DNA of 64,000 nucleotides, from positions 133,908,715-133,972,714 of the forward strand of contig CM056742.1 of the NCBI GenBank assembly GCA_029851415.1, given 5' to 3'. Position numbers and translations under genes: made by a program. Each line of letters begins with the position of its first letter. The stretch's first letter is position 1. The notes under the pieces were generated by a model, which worked only from the letters and a program-made list of their open reading frames with translations, ran no database searches and was not told where the DNA came from. This document shows positions 25,149 through 36,737 of this stretch, piece by piece. Origin of the DNA: Eretmocerus hayati (Eukaryota > Arthropoda > Insecta > Hymenoptera > Aphelinidae).

Positions 25149-28100
25149 TGTTGCGCTACACACTTTCTCGCCGAATGACACAACCGTACAATGACACGAT
25201 ACGTGACGGCACGAGCCAATGACGGGGGTGGTTGCCATAGATTGCTTAACGGGTGATTCAGCAGTATGGGTCAAACATCAAGAGAGCGCATCGTACTACA
25301 ACCCTTGTGTATGTCGAACGTGTGGATGCCTCATGGGGTGGTTGACGAGCCTATAACATACAGACATTGCAATCCCTATGTGCTGAAACATTCGATTGCA
25401 TGAACGTATGTGTACTGAAGCTCCCAAGAGCGCGTGCACAATTCAGTAATGCCTTCGATGTGTGGCACGCGTATAATTCTCGAGACTCGCGTGCCATTCT
25501 GTTTGAATACGCGAGCTTCGTGTCGGACACTGGATGAGATACGTACTCTGCATTTGTGAAACTGGGTCTCCAATTCCTACACATGCGACCAATGTTTATT
25601 GTACATTATGTCATACGTCTGGAAATTTTACAGTTCATGAACTCGAAGTGGAGCGATAGCGATAGGGCAAGGTACATAGTCCCATTTTTTCCCTCGCTGG
25701 GATGTTGTAGAGTATCCTGCAACAATTCTCTGCAGTAATGTCCCTGTCACGTGGAATCCATCGGCCCCAGGTGCCAAAAAGCCGTTCAAAAACATTTTAA
25801 ATTGAAAATTTTTGACATTATCTGTAGAGTCTATTGATCAGTATCTGATGGAACGTTTATTGAAAGATTCAAGTGGAAATAGAGAAAAATTCGGAAAAGC
25901 CAACAAAAAAGAAGAAAAATATCAAATGAGGCGAAAAATTAGATCCAGAGCAAGTTCAATGATAACTGTCAACGAGTTCTGTAGATGTACGGAGAAAAAA
26001 GAAATGATGGCATTTTCCCGTCAGATGCTGCTATGATGTCGGTTTCCACGAGTTTCAATAATGCTTTCGTCAGGGCAAATGGTTTTTTGAGAGGGTTGTG
26101 TGCGTGCCAAAGAAAATCATCACAAACCATCATCACATGATTATTCGTGAATATATTGTTCTCGCATTTCCAACTGGTATTCGGCTGTTAGTTCCATATT
26201 CAGAGTGTCAGTTGAAAAGACTTCTACCCGCAATCAAAGTTGGATAGTAGTAAAAACGAGATAAAAACCGGCAAACTCGGTTGTGTGTCTAAAGCTTCAT
26301 CACGGCCATAGCGGCAATTTTGAATATACCGGAAATTGGAAACGTTCCATGCACGATCTCGCACTGCATTGTGAAGAATTTGATTCCCTCGACTATATTC
26401 AGAAAGATAATCGAAACTGTATGCAATCATGAACTCTCAATATCAAACAGATGAAAAACGTCCAAGCCGCAGTCACGCACCACTATCAATCTCCAGCGAT
26501 CCGTATTTCAAAAAGCTAATCATCCGCTCCTCCTCTCCACGAATCTATATAAATTTCACGCTTGAAATATCAAAAGGCTCACCAGCGAAACACTGCCAAC
26601 CGCGAAAAAGCCATTTTACTCTCTGCTTCATACCTCTATATGTACTATCATCTCGAATTGTTCAGAGTGCCACACTCGTTCACTGGGGGAAGGGGGAGGG
26701 GGGGGGGTGGTGGTGTCCCCATCGCGACCTTTAATCATCGCCTTCAGGAACCACCGCAACGTGCAAGCAGACTGTGGGGCGCGTCTCGGATAACCGCACT
26801 TTGCTAGCTTTTCCACACTACTCGGTAGGTATAGAGTATTAGATGAGAGGGCCAAAGAAGTAGCTCTCTTGGGTACTCTTCCGAAGCTCATTCTTCTGCG
26901 GCTACCACAGAAAGTAGAGTCTTGGATCTTATATGGAACTGGGAGGGCTATAGAAAGCGATTGAGGATATCTGTGGGGAGGAAGGGTTTCATTTGCGACG
27001 ATCGCTGTCACCGATGTTTGGATAACGGATGCTTCCGCCTTGCTCTGATGCTGAGCTTGCACAAAATCCGTACCGAGAAATCTATTCGAATCGTTATTTG
27101 GACTCTTGGCTTTGGCTCATAAGGAGCTCGAGAACCGATAGAAAAAAACCTTCAACAGTTGACTTTACTTTTTTGCTATTCGCTCGTACGAAGTGTACGG
27201 GTATGCATCAGCCGCAAGAACACAATCTGATGAGATTTGCAAGTGCCCAATGCTATTCGTGAAGATGAAAGTTATGGGACGTGGTTATTCTTGGTTAACA
27301 TCATAGTCAAGAAACTCAGTTCCACTACAATATTTTCCATCTAACCTTGGTTTATTTTGAAGTTTATCTGAAGATTTTCCTAATAGACTAAAGTACGTTT
27401 GATTTTTGACCAACCATACAGAGTCGAGCTATCTGATTTTTCCCAGGAGATAATTCATTGCAGTTGCGAGGAGGTGTACTCAATTTTTCCTGATTGTTCA
27501 CAAAATACCTGCGGTCCAGTGACCGAAGTATCTACTTGTGTGTTTAATTGGAGTTTCTTCGAACTGTAATATCTCCGCATCTAAATATCCAAATAAGACA
27601 TTCCATACCTCATCTTGCAGCTTTTTCCCACACTTTTCAGATCATTTTGAAACTATTGTACGAATTTCTAAGAGATGGGGCAAAGTCAGGAAAAAGAAGA
27701 AGGCCTCGGAAATAGGGGCAAATAGGGTACACAACCACGTTTTGCGATTAATTTTTGTGTTTTACTCATGGAAACGCTCCCAACTCAATTTTTGCATGTT
27801 CTACAAGTAGCGAGTACGTTGAGGTGCGTGAGGATTGATCGAAGCATATATTTTTGACGATTTTTCGCTGTGTAAATAATGTGAAAAATATAAGAAAAAC
27901 TTGAAAAATTCGCGAGAGAATCAACAAATGCTCATTTTTTAAATCGGCATACGGGGGCAAGTTGGTCGCAGGGCGTAATGTTGGGTACACTAACCCCTTA
28001 CTCATACATAAATACCAATGTGAGCCAAGTACTACTTTGTGTCGCGAGATTACGAGTTCAATCAACAATGAATGCTTTTTATAGTCGAAGATCGAGATAA

Positions 28101-30372
28101 GATTTGAGCACTGAAGGGATTCTCTTCGATTTGAATTTCAAAAATGACATTGGTTTCATCCCCTATTCCTGACGGTAAAATAGATCTCTGCCGAGCTCCA
28201 ATGGTTGCGGGAACAATATACATAATCTGATTCGATTCGTTCGGGAAGTGTCCCTTAGGGAAAACCGTTTCCGTCAAGATGTATTCCGCATAAATCGAAG
28301 TGGACCCATCTCAGAATGTTTTTCTATAACTCCTGTCCTCCTGGTCTACGACATCAGACAAGAGTGATAATATGAAAATTTACATGAATTCAAAACTTTT
28401 ATCAATGTTCATATTTTGCTTTGTCCATTCAACTTAGGTGATGAGATTTCACTGAAGAGGTTATCCACCAAATACATTTGGGTATGGAAAATTCTAGATT
28501 CTCCCATAATTTCTTGTCCAGTGTATAAAATATTGATTTTCCGCTAAAAAATCTCAAGAGCTCGCGGTTTACACTCGTGATAAATCTTTTTACATAATTT
28601 ATGAAAAGCCTTAAAGTCACAGTTTCGATTCGATCATCGCGCTCGCTCATTCTTATACAAATCTGCAGAAAAGACAAAATACATTTCCGTAGCAAAGGCA
28701 AATCTCAAGCTGATCTCAAGCTACGTATCGAAGAAACCATTTCTATTCAAAGACCTCTTCAAAAATCACATCAAGCGCGCACCAGCGTAAAGGTAACCTC
28801 TCATTCTATATGTACATGAATATAAATATATATTCTTACACAGGCGTGAGCATGGAAAAGACGGAAGGCATGTGATTTGTAAAAGCCCGAGGCACCAGAA
28901 ATCGAGTGGCTCTCAAGAGTCACGGGCACGCATGCCATTTCACGTGAATGGAATTGTCGAGAAAGATAGAGAATACCCGCAAAGCAAAGCAGGAATACGT
29001 ACCGAGCAAGAAAATTGTCCTTCCAGGGGTAACCCTGGACTCTTTCCTCGTTTTGCGTGCAGAGAAGGTAATCGACCGTATTCGGGGATTTCTAGTATGC
29101 GCATAGCTTATGCACGAGGATGGAAAATTTTGCAAGCTCGAGGAGGATGGATACCTCTGCCACGATGATACTGATGAATTCGTATTCAAGAGCTAGGATG
29201 AAGATGGAGATGAGCAAGATTTTGCGGTGTGGTTGCGGAATACTGAGGATAATTTGCTTCGAGGAAAAGAGGAAATTTGTTTAGAATTTTTAGTCCTGGA
29301 TATTTCGAATGTGAATGGTGCGGACCCGAATTTGATCTGCCCCATGATGGTATACTATTCAAAACAATTAAGATGAAATTTAAATTCATTTATAGAATTC
29401 ACTTTGGTAGAGATCATCGTTATCACCTCACATTACTCAAAAAGCTACCCTAGAATATCATGATTCTTAATCACAGCTGATGTCACGCGTCACATGAAGC
29501 TTTCAAACGAATGACACGGAAAGTAATGAAATCAAATATTTCTATTACTGCACATTCCATTAAGTTTTTTGCGTGCAATCATACGTCGGAAACTCTCAGA
29601 TTCCACAGCACTCTCGTTGAGTGATCAATATTGCTCAAACTTTTATCTCTCTTTGATGAAAGGGATCGTTAAATATTCACATAATATTTTCATCTGTCCG
29701 TTTGCGTTGCGTAGAAAGTTTTTACTCATCTGGACTCGTTCTCTTTACTGATTTTCTTTATTTCCTTCTCTCAAATACTCTATTCATAATTAATCATGCT
29801 TTTATAAGCAATTCAATCAATTCATCTCTGGAGCTTTAAATAAATTGAATGAGCCATCTCAGCGATGTGACACAGCATTTAATCTCATCGAATGGAACCT
29901 TGTACCACCGATGGCAAGTATATCATTGACGCAATATAGTATGCAGTCGCATGGTGAATGAAATATGATTTGATGGAAAACAAGGAGTGCTCAAGAGAAT
30001 AATGTACTCATTCGAGGAAACTCCAACATTTAGGACAATGGTAATAATTCTCCTGTAGGTTCATCAACTTGATAATTATGGTTCCATCATGATGTGTTTA
30101 GAACACAGAAGCTATTAGACAGATGAATGCCTCTAGCAAAGGGGAGTGGATTAGATTCCACATACGGTAAACACGAAGGCTTAAGTACCTCACAGACGAG
30201 CCTAGAGAATAGTGGAGGCACAGAGACTTTCATGTACTCAAGCGAAATTATCACTGAGCAGAATCAGTTTACACAATGTACCGCAGTCAACAGAAGTCTA
30301 ACCACCATTTCAAATGCCTAAATAGCTACTAGTAGCTGCTAACTCTTTCAAACAAATAAGAGACGAATATCT
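25149..30372. other. No gene recognised
   Basis: A long stretch with only short random-looking frames, among them a 144-codon minus frame at 26628-27062 whose proline run comes from a G-rich tract near 26690-26708. No inverted repeat or mobile element was recognised by eye. A missing 3' exon of the thrombospondin-repeat gene could lie here or farther left but was not found. Confidence 0.4.
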
Positions 30373-30633
30373 CTCTTAACTTCTCCGAGTGAGATTTTCC
30401 ACTCGGATTCCGAGTGAAAGTCCATTTCACTCGGTAAAGAGTCAGATATCAAAAAAAAAACAAAAATTTCACTCCGAAATTCGAGTGAGATTTCACGCGG
30501 ATGCAAGAGTGAGACGCTCAAATCAAATTATAGGTTATGTTTTGCCGCACATTTGTTACTGGTGGATCAATGCGTAGCTCACAAAGAGGAAAATAGTAGA
30601 TTTCCTGCAATATTCGTTGAAAAACTGAGCTGA

Positions 30634-31532
30634 CTCTCTTAACTTTTCCGAGTGAAATCTCACTCGGAAAAAGTGAGTTCTGACTCGGAGTTCGGAGTGA
30701 AATTGTGGCAACTCGGTACCGAGTGTGTTTCACTCAGAAAAAAGAGTGAGATTTTTCACTCGGGGAATCCGAGTGGATCCAAATGTTATTTAGCCGAAAC
30801 TGAATAATTTCGTTTAATCAATACGTTGCGGGCTATAAAATTAATAAATTATTATTAATCATCCGAAGGTTCGAAAAAAAGAAAAGAATCAATTCCGCCC
30901 GTAGCGGCATGGTCATTTCGATATTTTTCTTAATTTGGGAAGTGCGGGGATTTGAACTCGGATGTCAAGATTGTAAGTCGGACTGCTTCTCCACTGGGCT
31001 GCTGCTGCTGTTGATATCTGAGGTCCATAGCAACCTGTTATGTGAATGATGCATCGTGTAACGTTATACGTGTCGTAAGTGGAAATGAAAATATGAAAAC
31101 TATCTATTGTTTCGAGTGAAGAAATAACAAGAGTGAAACCTACATTTCCTCGGTAACAGGACATTGCTTCTATACCAATAGGGTTGATTAATTTATACGT
31201 AATATGATATAATATTGGTCTGCACATGCATTTATCAAACTTATGGAAGAGGATGTTGACATTTCTTAGCTCAGTTTTTCAACAAATATTGCAGGAAATC
31301 TATTATTTTTCTCTTTGTGAGCTACGCATTGATCCATCAGTAACAAACACAAACGTGCGGCAGAACATAACCTAAAATTTAATTTGAGCGTCTCACTCTT
31401 GCGTCCGAGTGAAATTTCACTCGAACTTCCGAGTGAAATTTTTGATTTTTTTGATGTCTGACTCTTAACCGAGTGAGATGGACTTTCACTCGTAATCCGA
31501 GTGAAAAATCTCACTCGGAGAAGTTAAGAGAG
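30634..31532 (-). mobile_element. ACTCGG-rich TIR element, inner copy in reverse orientation
   Basis: About 900 bp, beginning CTCTCTTAACTTTTCCGAG and ending CGGAGAAGTTAAGAGAG on the plus strand. Read on the minus strand it is colinear with the outer copy along its whole length, including the tRNA-like segment and the AATAATTTATTAATTTTATAGCCCGC segment. It is inserted at the point where the outer copy reads AAAAACTGAGCTGA. No clear target duplication is visible. Confidence 0.8.
30946..31000 (-). other. tRNA-like segment in the inner ACTCGG element
   Basis: On the minus strand AGCCCAGTGGAG resembles an A box and GAGTTCAAATCC a B box, with the two about 30 bases apart. A real tRNA would need longer spacing and closed anticodon and acceptor stems, which are not seen. 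It could be a tRNA-derived (SINE) portion or an internal Pol III promoter. Confidence 0.5.
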
Positions 31533-31780
31533 GAGAAATGTCAATATCCTCTTCCATAAGTTTTATAAATGCATGTATTACGTATAAATTGATCAACCCT
31601 ATTAATATAGATGCAATGCCCTGTTACCGGGGAAATATGTAGGTTTCACTTTTGTTATTTCTTCACCCGAAACAATAGCTAGTTTTCATATTTTCATTTC
31701 CACTTACGACACGTATAAAGTTACATGGTGCATCATTCCTATAAGACGATGCTATGGACCTCAGATATCAACAGCAGCAG

Positions 31781-31834
31781 TGGCCCGGTGGAGAAGCAGT
31801 CCGATTTACTATCAAGACATCCGAGTTCGATTCC
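31781..31834 (+). other. tRNA-like segment in the outer ACTCGG element
   Basis: TGGCCCGGTGGAG (A-box-like) is followed by GAGTTCGATTCC (B-box-like). The B-box match to GGTTCGANTCC is close. The sequence between is CCGATTTACTATC-like in all copies, so the segment is an old shared part of the family rather than a fresh tRNA pseudogene. Confidence 0.55.
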
Positions 31835-32144
31835 CCGCACGTCCCAAAATACAAAAATATTGAAGTGGCCGCGTCGCTACAGGCAAAATAAATTTTTTCT
31901 TTTTTTCGAACCTTCGGATGATTAATAATAATTTATTAATTTATAGCCCGCAACGTATTGATTAAACGAAAATATTCAGTTTCGGTGAAATAACGTTTGG
32001 ATTGACTCGGATTCCCCGAGTGAAAAATCTCACTCTTTTTTCTGCGTGGAACTCACTCGGTACCGAGTTGCCACAATTTTACTCCGAACTCCGAGTCAGA
32101 ACTCACTCTTTCCGAGTGAGATTTCACTCGGAAAAGTTAAGAAA

Positions 32145-33057
32145 GATCGTAGAACTCGCCATCAAAAGATGGAAACGATAACCAAGGGTCGATAAAAAAC
32201 AGCTGTGAAACCCGAATCATATGCAAGGCATGGTATAAGTCCTGAGCTTTCAGAGTTTTAGCCTCTGAAAGGTTGTGAATGAATTTATTACCAAACAGAT
32301 TTTGTTATGAATCCAGATCTTTCTTGGCAGACGAAGACGAATGAGAGTTGGCAGATGAGAATAAAGTTTCTTCGAATGATTGTGACTTCGGAGTCTCTAT
32401 TCTCTCAGTCAATAGTGAATTTTGTGTGCGTTTTATATAAAAACTGAGACCTGTAAAGTGCACAGGAAACGAAGTCTGAACTGACCTTGTAATGGAAAAA
32501 AGGTGGATTCTATAGATATTTGGACAGAATCAATGGAGGTTTCTGCAATATAAGGTTCAGCCGTTCACTCATGAAACGATTTGATGGTTCAACATTGCAT
32601 GACATAATGTACTCGTTACCTTTGGTTCGAATATCGGTGAATAAACTTATGGTTCATTGGTCCGGAATGGCTCTGTTTCACAGAAACAGTATAAATAACT
32701 ACAAGTGAAAAATTAATATAATGGAACCTATCCAAAATAAGAGTTAGGAAAGTAGACCCTCTGCCTTGATTTGATTGGAAAACTTCGCGGAGATAGCTGT
32801 TCCATCTGATCAGTATGAATCCATTTCATGTTTGGAAAACATTCTTCTCAGAATATTATACGAGTAGCGAGGAAGTCGAATGAAGAGATGAGATTGAAGG
32901 GAATGGTAACTTTATGAGTAATGTGTTTGCCACAGAGCACATGATGCGAAAGAATGCTGGCCAACTGCCAAATGTATGCTAAAGATTAAAAAAGAGGACA
33001 AGGACATCTATGCCAACAAATACATGGAAATGGCATATGATGCCAAACTGAACATAC
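32145..33057. other. No gene recognised; 3' side of a candidate exon
   Basis: If the exon at 33058-33159 is real, downstream exons on the minus strand should lie here or beyond. A possible acceptor (TTTTTTAATCTTTAG on the minus strand near 32980) was noticed, but the following frame is not convincing. Confidence 0.35.
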
Positions 33058-33159
33058 CTTAAAGTTACGGAAATCTTTTTCAAATGTGATTTTGAAACGT
33101 TCTCTATTTGCGTTTTTCATTTCAAAATATTCATAGGTTTGACACCCTCGCGTTGCCAT
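33058..33159 (-). CDS. Candidate first coding exon, unknown protein
   Basis: From an ATG at 33159 in a GAAAATGGC context the minus strand reads exactly 34 codons (beginning MATRGCQTYEYFEMKNANRE) up to a strong donor, TTTAAG|GTATGT. The donor falls at codon phase 0. The encoded segment is charged and aromatic and ends with alternating hydrophobic residues (FKITFEKDFRNFK), which looks more protein-like than the surrounding frames. No family is recognised and no downstream exon was identified. The frame is also open 16 codons upstream. The start lies about 100 bases from a near-perfect hairpin. Confidence 0.3.
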
Positions 33160-33260
33160 TTTCAGTTTCAACTCGAAATCTATAGATGAGAACCGATCTT
33201 TTCTCATATCTCATCCGCTTTGAAAACATCGACAACAGTTTTTTGTTGAAATCATCATTT

Positions 33261-33356
33261 CGTCACCCCCGACGAAGAAAAACACCTCCCATTGTGGGCC
33301 AATATAACTTTACATTGGCCCACAATGGGAGGTGTTTTTCTTCGTCGGGGGCGACG
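33261..33356. repeat. Near-perfect hairpin, 43-bp arms
   Basis: The arms 33261-33303 and 33314-33356 pair with a single mismatch around a ten-base loop (ATAACTTTAC). The left arm contains CCCCCGACGAAGAAAAACAC and ends GGGCCAAT. The size is like a miRNA precursor, but the almost complete pairing is more typical of a young foldback element or a hairpin siRNA source. Confidence 0.8.
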
Positions 33357-35032
33357 ATTTAATCTCATTTAGTAACATCTCCTTCCATCTTTGGAGAGGC
33401 TATATTTTAGAACTCTTTTAGACATTTGGAAGTTGGAGACGCGATGAACAAACTAAGAAAGTGTCTTTGACTCCTTTGTCTTAGATTCTCCAAGAAGTTT
33501 CACAAACTCAGGCGCCAATCTGTTATTCTATGAGCAACCAGAAAGAATATTCGAGCTTTTGTCAAACAATGCAACCCGAGGTAACAACAGCACGGAATAG
33601 CTACGCTATAAGTTGAGTCAGGTCCAGTCTCTTCCGAATTGAGATGGTTTGCTTAATAGAGTTTCGTGAATGGCTTGTGATGGTTGACAAGATCGAAGCT
33701 TGAGACGTTTCGCAAATACTTGACCAAGAGAAGGGAACCTGGCGAAAGGGAGTTGGATGAAAGGGATCTTCAGGCGATTTGATTTGGCAGGCAGGGAAAA
33801 TACTATTCTGATCCAATGGTACTTTATCAACACCAAGAGCACTGAAGTAATCTGTTGTGAGTAAGAAAATCAGCAAATTGAAGAATAATCCAGTCATAGA
33901 GTAATAAAAGCACAAGATCCATGCCACCTTTTAAATTCCGCAGCCATGTAGAAGAATTAGAGTAAACGATGATCAGTTTCCAGGAACTTTCTCTTCACAT
34001 TTCATGAACATATTTATAAGGTCCCAATTTATGAAAAAATTTTCGATTCAAACAGTACAAATTTTAAGCAAAAACTTCTGAATAGTGGCACGGTTCTTAA
34101 AACATGAATCCACTCCAAAAATTCAGCAGTGAATCATCTATTCTTTATTGGGTGTTTCAAATAGCTACATTTTACATAACGCAAAATGCCTTTAAACCCA
34201 GAAATAATTGGAGCTCAACATACACCATCCAAAGACTAAAGGAACCTCTCATGAAAACCCATCCTCACGTTCCTTGTAGATACCGTCAAATTGGGTAACT
34301 TTGGAACATCTCTGAAAAATGACTTTCAGAGCTGCGTTTGGCAAGGTTTGTAGATACCTAATAAATCCTATGATTCATTAGATATCTAGAATCATATGAT
34401 TCTATCGCTCTGAAAACTATTCTCCCCCCCCCCCCTTGTCCCCCTTGGCACACGCATAAACAATGTGTTGAGCCACCGTAGATTCAGGATGGATGATTGT
34501 AGTCATTTATTGAAACTTTTTCCAAAAAGGCTGATTTAACAGCGATACGCGAGGGGTCCAGTTAGTGCACCTGGCAAAAAGTGTTCCGGAACGAACTACG
34601 GGTGAATAGTGCTACATTTCGACCACGTATATCACCATATTGAAGGAACCATCGTTACATTGGGGTATTTGAAGCATTTGGAATCTTAACGAATGAAAAA
34701 CCGGGAGAAAACCATGAAAAATGGTACCAAAGTTACCCCACTCTACGGGAAGCTACAGTGGGGTAACACCAGTACACCTTCCTATGACAACTTCTTTTCA
34801 TCTCATCTTGAGTCGAGTGATGGTCTATAAGGTTTTAGAATGTTTCTAACAGCTTAGAAGAAGACTTTTGAGCGATTAAAATTAATCCACTCGCATGGTG
34901 GTGAGTCAAATTGAAATATTCCGTAAGTGTACCAAAGTTGTTCGGTCGGGGTCTAATTTGGGTGCATTTTTCATCGCTTTTATTCTACTTCCACGTCTCC
35001 CCACTCGACGCTCGGACCACCTATTTCTCATC
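33357..35032. other. No gene recognised
   Basis: A 108-codon minus frame at 33601-33927 lacks motifs. A C homopolymer of 12 bases lies at 34424-34435. A short hairpin, GTTACCCCAC and GTGGGGTAAC, lies near 34732-34766. Confidence 0.4.
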
Positions 35033-35266
35033 CTACTCCGCGATTTTCGGCAATTTTCCTAGAAAAATCTTGTACGGTGGCTTGTGTTGGTGACGAAACT
35101 TGTGTCCGTGTGAGCGATTAGGTAGGGTCTCTACCCTCTCTACGTTGAATCTGGGTTGGATTGGCTGTACACCGCGATTCTTCGTGGTCGCCCCGCCCCC
35201 TACCGAACTTGTCAAAACCTGATGCATCGTCGCAAGTAGTAAGAGGACAAGGAATGCACATATCAT
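35033..35266 (-). CDS. Candidate small secreted protein or first exon with signal peptide
   Basis: An ATG at 35266 opens a 77-codon frame on the minus strand. Residues 1-20 (MICAFLVLLLLATMHQVLTS) have the short n-region and Leu-rich core of a cleavable signal peptide. The remainder is basic, with several Lys/Arg pairs and His residues and no cysteines, which would suit a small secreted peptide or the start of a longer precursor. No family was recognised. Donor-like GT sites occur within the frame (for example after SS at residue 21), so it may be spliced instead of ending at the TAG. The thrombospondin-repeat exons lie upstream on the same strand but need not be connected. Confidence 0.3.
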   Translation of the reverse strand: MICAFLVLLLLATMHQVLTSSVGGGATTKNRGVQPIQPRFNVERVETLPNRSHGHKFRHQHKPPYKIFLGKLPKIAE

Positions 35267-36616
35267 ATCATATGCTTTCCTATGTGCGCGGTGGCATCAG
35301 AAACGTTTCAAATCGTTTCGATCGCGGTCAGCGCGCCCAACTTTTTCATGGTCGCTTGTAACAATGCGTACACAAATTCGCGAATGCCCCGTGCAAAACT
35401 CCACGTTTCATTTCTTCAACATTTGTAATACGTGCTGCATTAGAGAGACTATCTCGGAAACTAATTGTGTGATTTCAGACATAATTAAATTGAAAACGAT
35501 TCAAATTGAAGGAGATGTCGTATGCACAGAGTATTCTTGATCTATTGGTTTTTTTACTCAAATATTCTAATATCAGTCAAAGCGATGTCTAAAACTCGTT
35601 TTTACCAATTTATTTTAACTTCTAATAGCAGTTCCGGATGCAGATATCAAGTTCAGTTTTGAAGCCTGTCAATTGAAAGCTGAGACTGTAAGCTTTCGAT
35701 TGAAAATTGATTGAGATAGGTTTTGTCAATGCATGTTGAAATGCCGAGCCAAACAAAATAAAAGGTGCCAGAATCATACAATGATTACCGACTTTGACGG
35801 TATTGTCAAAATTTCTTGAATATACCAGAGATGTCAGAAAGTGTCCAGAAAGTACTCGATGTTAGATAACGAATTTTTGAAAATGCATAGAGTATTTAAA
35901 GATGAGTTCCGTCATCCACAAACATCTTGAAACCATCAAGATCTTCATACATATCCATTCATATCCGAACTTCTACAACTCTATCCTTCAGTTTGGCTTC
36001 AAATTACACAAGCCTTATGCAATAAGTTAAATCCTGTATTCAGGGTGCTCAACCAAATCAATTTCCTGCAGTGCATGATACTAACATGCAAGTGTTTCGA
36101 ATATACTTGGATCATATCGCATTGTCACACCACACGTATCTAGAAACACACAGAAATACCAGAGACACAGACGCACTGTATTATGGCTACGAAAACAATG
36201 ACTATTCAGTGGCAACAGCGAGTCGAGCATTAATAATACAGTACTAAGTACCCGTAATTCAACGGATCCGTAAACGTCTGGTTAACTGTATATAGACCAG
36301 ACCATTGCAGTCACTGGTAGTTATATACATATGAGCTGGTAAATTGCAACCCTGAGATAACTATAATTTCATCGCAGCAAGCAGCGTAACTAAGGTGTCA
36401 GCTACAAGTTCTCAGGGTATAATGTTATAGTTGGCAAGCGTCAAAGGAATGACGCCGTCGCGTCTGGGGCGCGAAACCGATATTCGAATATTCGTATATA
36501 TGTACTTGATGCTGTCTGGAAGAGACTTGATCGTGTTTATATCGAGTAAGAGGGTATAGAGGATGTGAGGGAGTTTGGGAAGGTGGCATACAGTGTGTGA
36601 TGCGATGTAAACTCAC
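35267..36616. other. No gene recognised; downstream of the thrombospondin-repeat exons
   Basis: The next exon of the gene at 36617-38409 must begin with one base that completes a codon started by GA. No matching acceptor with a Cys-rich continuation was found here. Confidence 0.4.
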
Positions 36617-36737
36617 TCTCTGGAGGCGTCGTGCTCTGGGTCCTCTTGGTACTGCAACCGGAGATTCACTCGGATGTCGTTGCTGTCGTTCATGTGCCGT
36701 ACGTCGCTCAGCTCGTGGGGCAGTAACAGCGCCACTT
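36617..36737 (-). CDS. Exon following the TSR exon of an SBSPON-like gene
   Basis: On the minus strand an acceptor TTTGCATTTCAG precedes the exon and a donor AGAGA|GTGAGT follows it. The exon starts at codon phase 1 and exactly continues the frame of the TSR exon at 38215-38409, joining as ...SALK-EVALLLP. The encoded part includes DSNDIRVNLRLQYQEDPEHD. A post-TSR segment beginning ALKE-type and running into a charged region is what I recall for insect somatomedin-B/thrombospondin type-1 domain proteins; that assignment is from memory of the family and not from a search. The exon ends with two bases of a split codon, so at least one more exon follows to the left. Confidence 0.65.

Larger units (their letters stand above)
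30373..32144 (+). mobile_element. ACTCGG-rich TIR element, outer copy, split by a sister copy
   Basis: The left end CTCTTAACTTCTCCGAGTGAG and the right end ACTCGGAAAAGTTAAGAA are imperfect inverted termini. The first ~260 bases (30373-30633) and the last ~610 bases (31533-32144) together reproduce one complete element, in the same order as the copy at 6276-7000. The middle is a second element of the same family in the opposite orientation. Subterminal CACTCGG/CCGAGTG motifs are frequent at both ends. No transposase frame is present. Confidence 0.8.

Noticed and set aside
26628..27062. 144-codon minus frame with a proline run
   Set aside because: The proline run comes from a G homopolymer-rich tract; no motif or splice evidence supports a gene.
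30946..31834. Real tRNA genes near 31 kb
   Set aside because: A and B boxes are recognisable, but spacing is too short and the acceptor and anticodon stems do not close; the segments recur as part of a mobile family.
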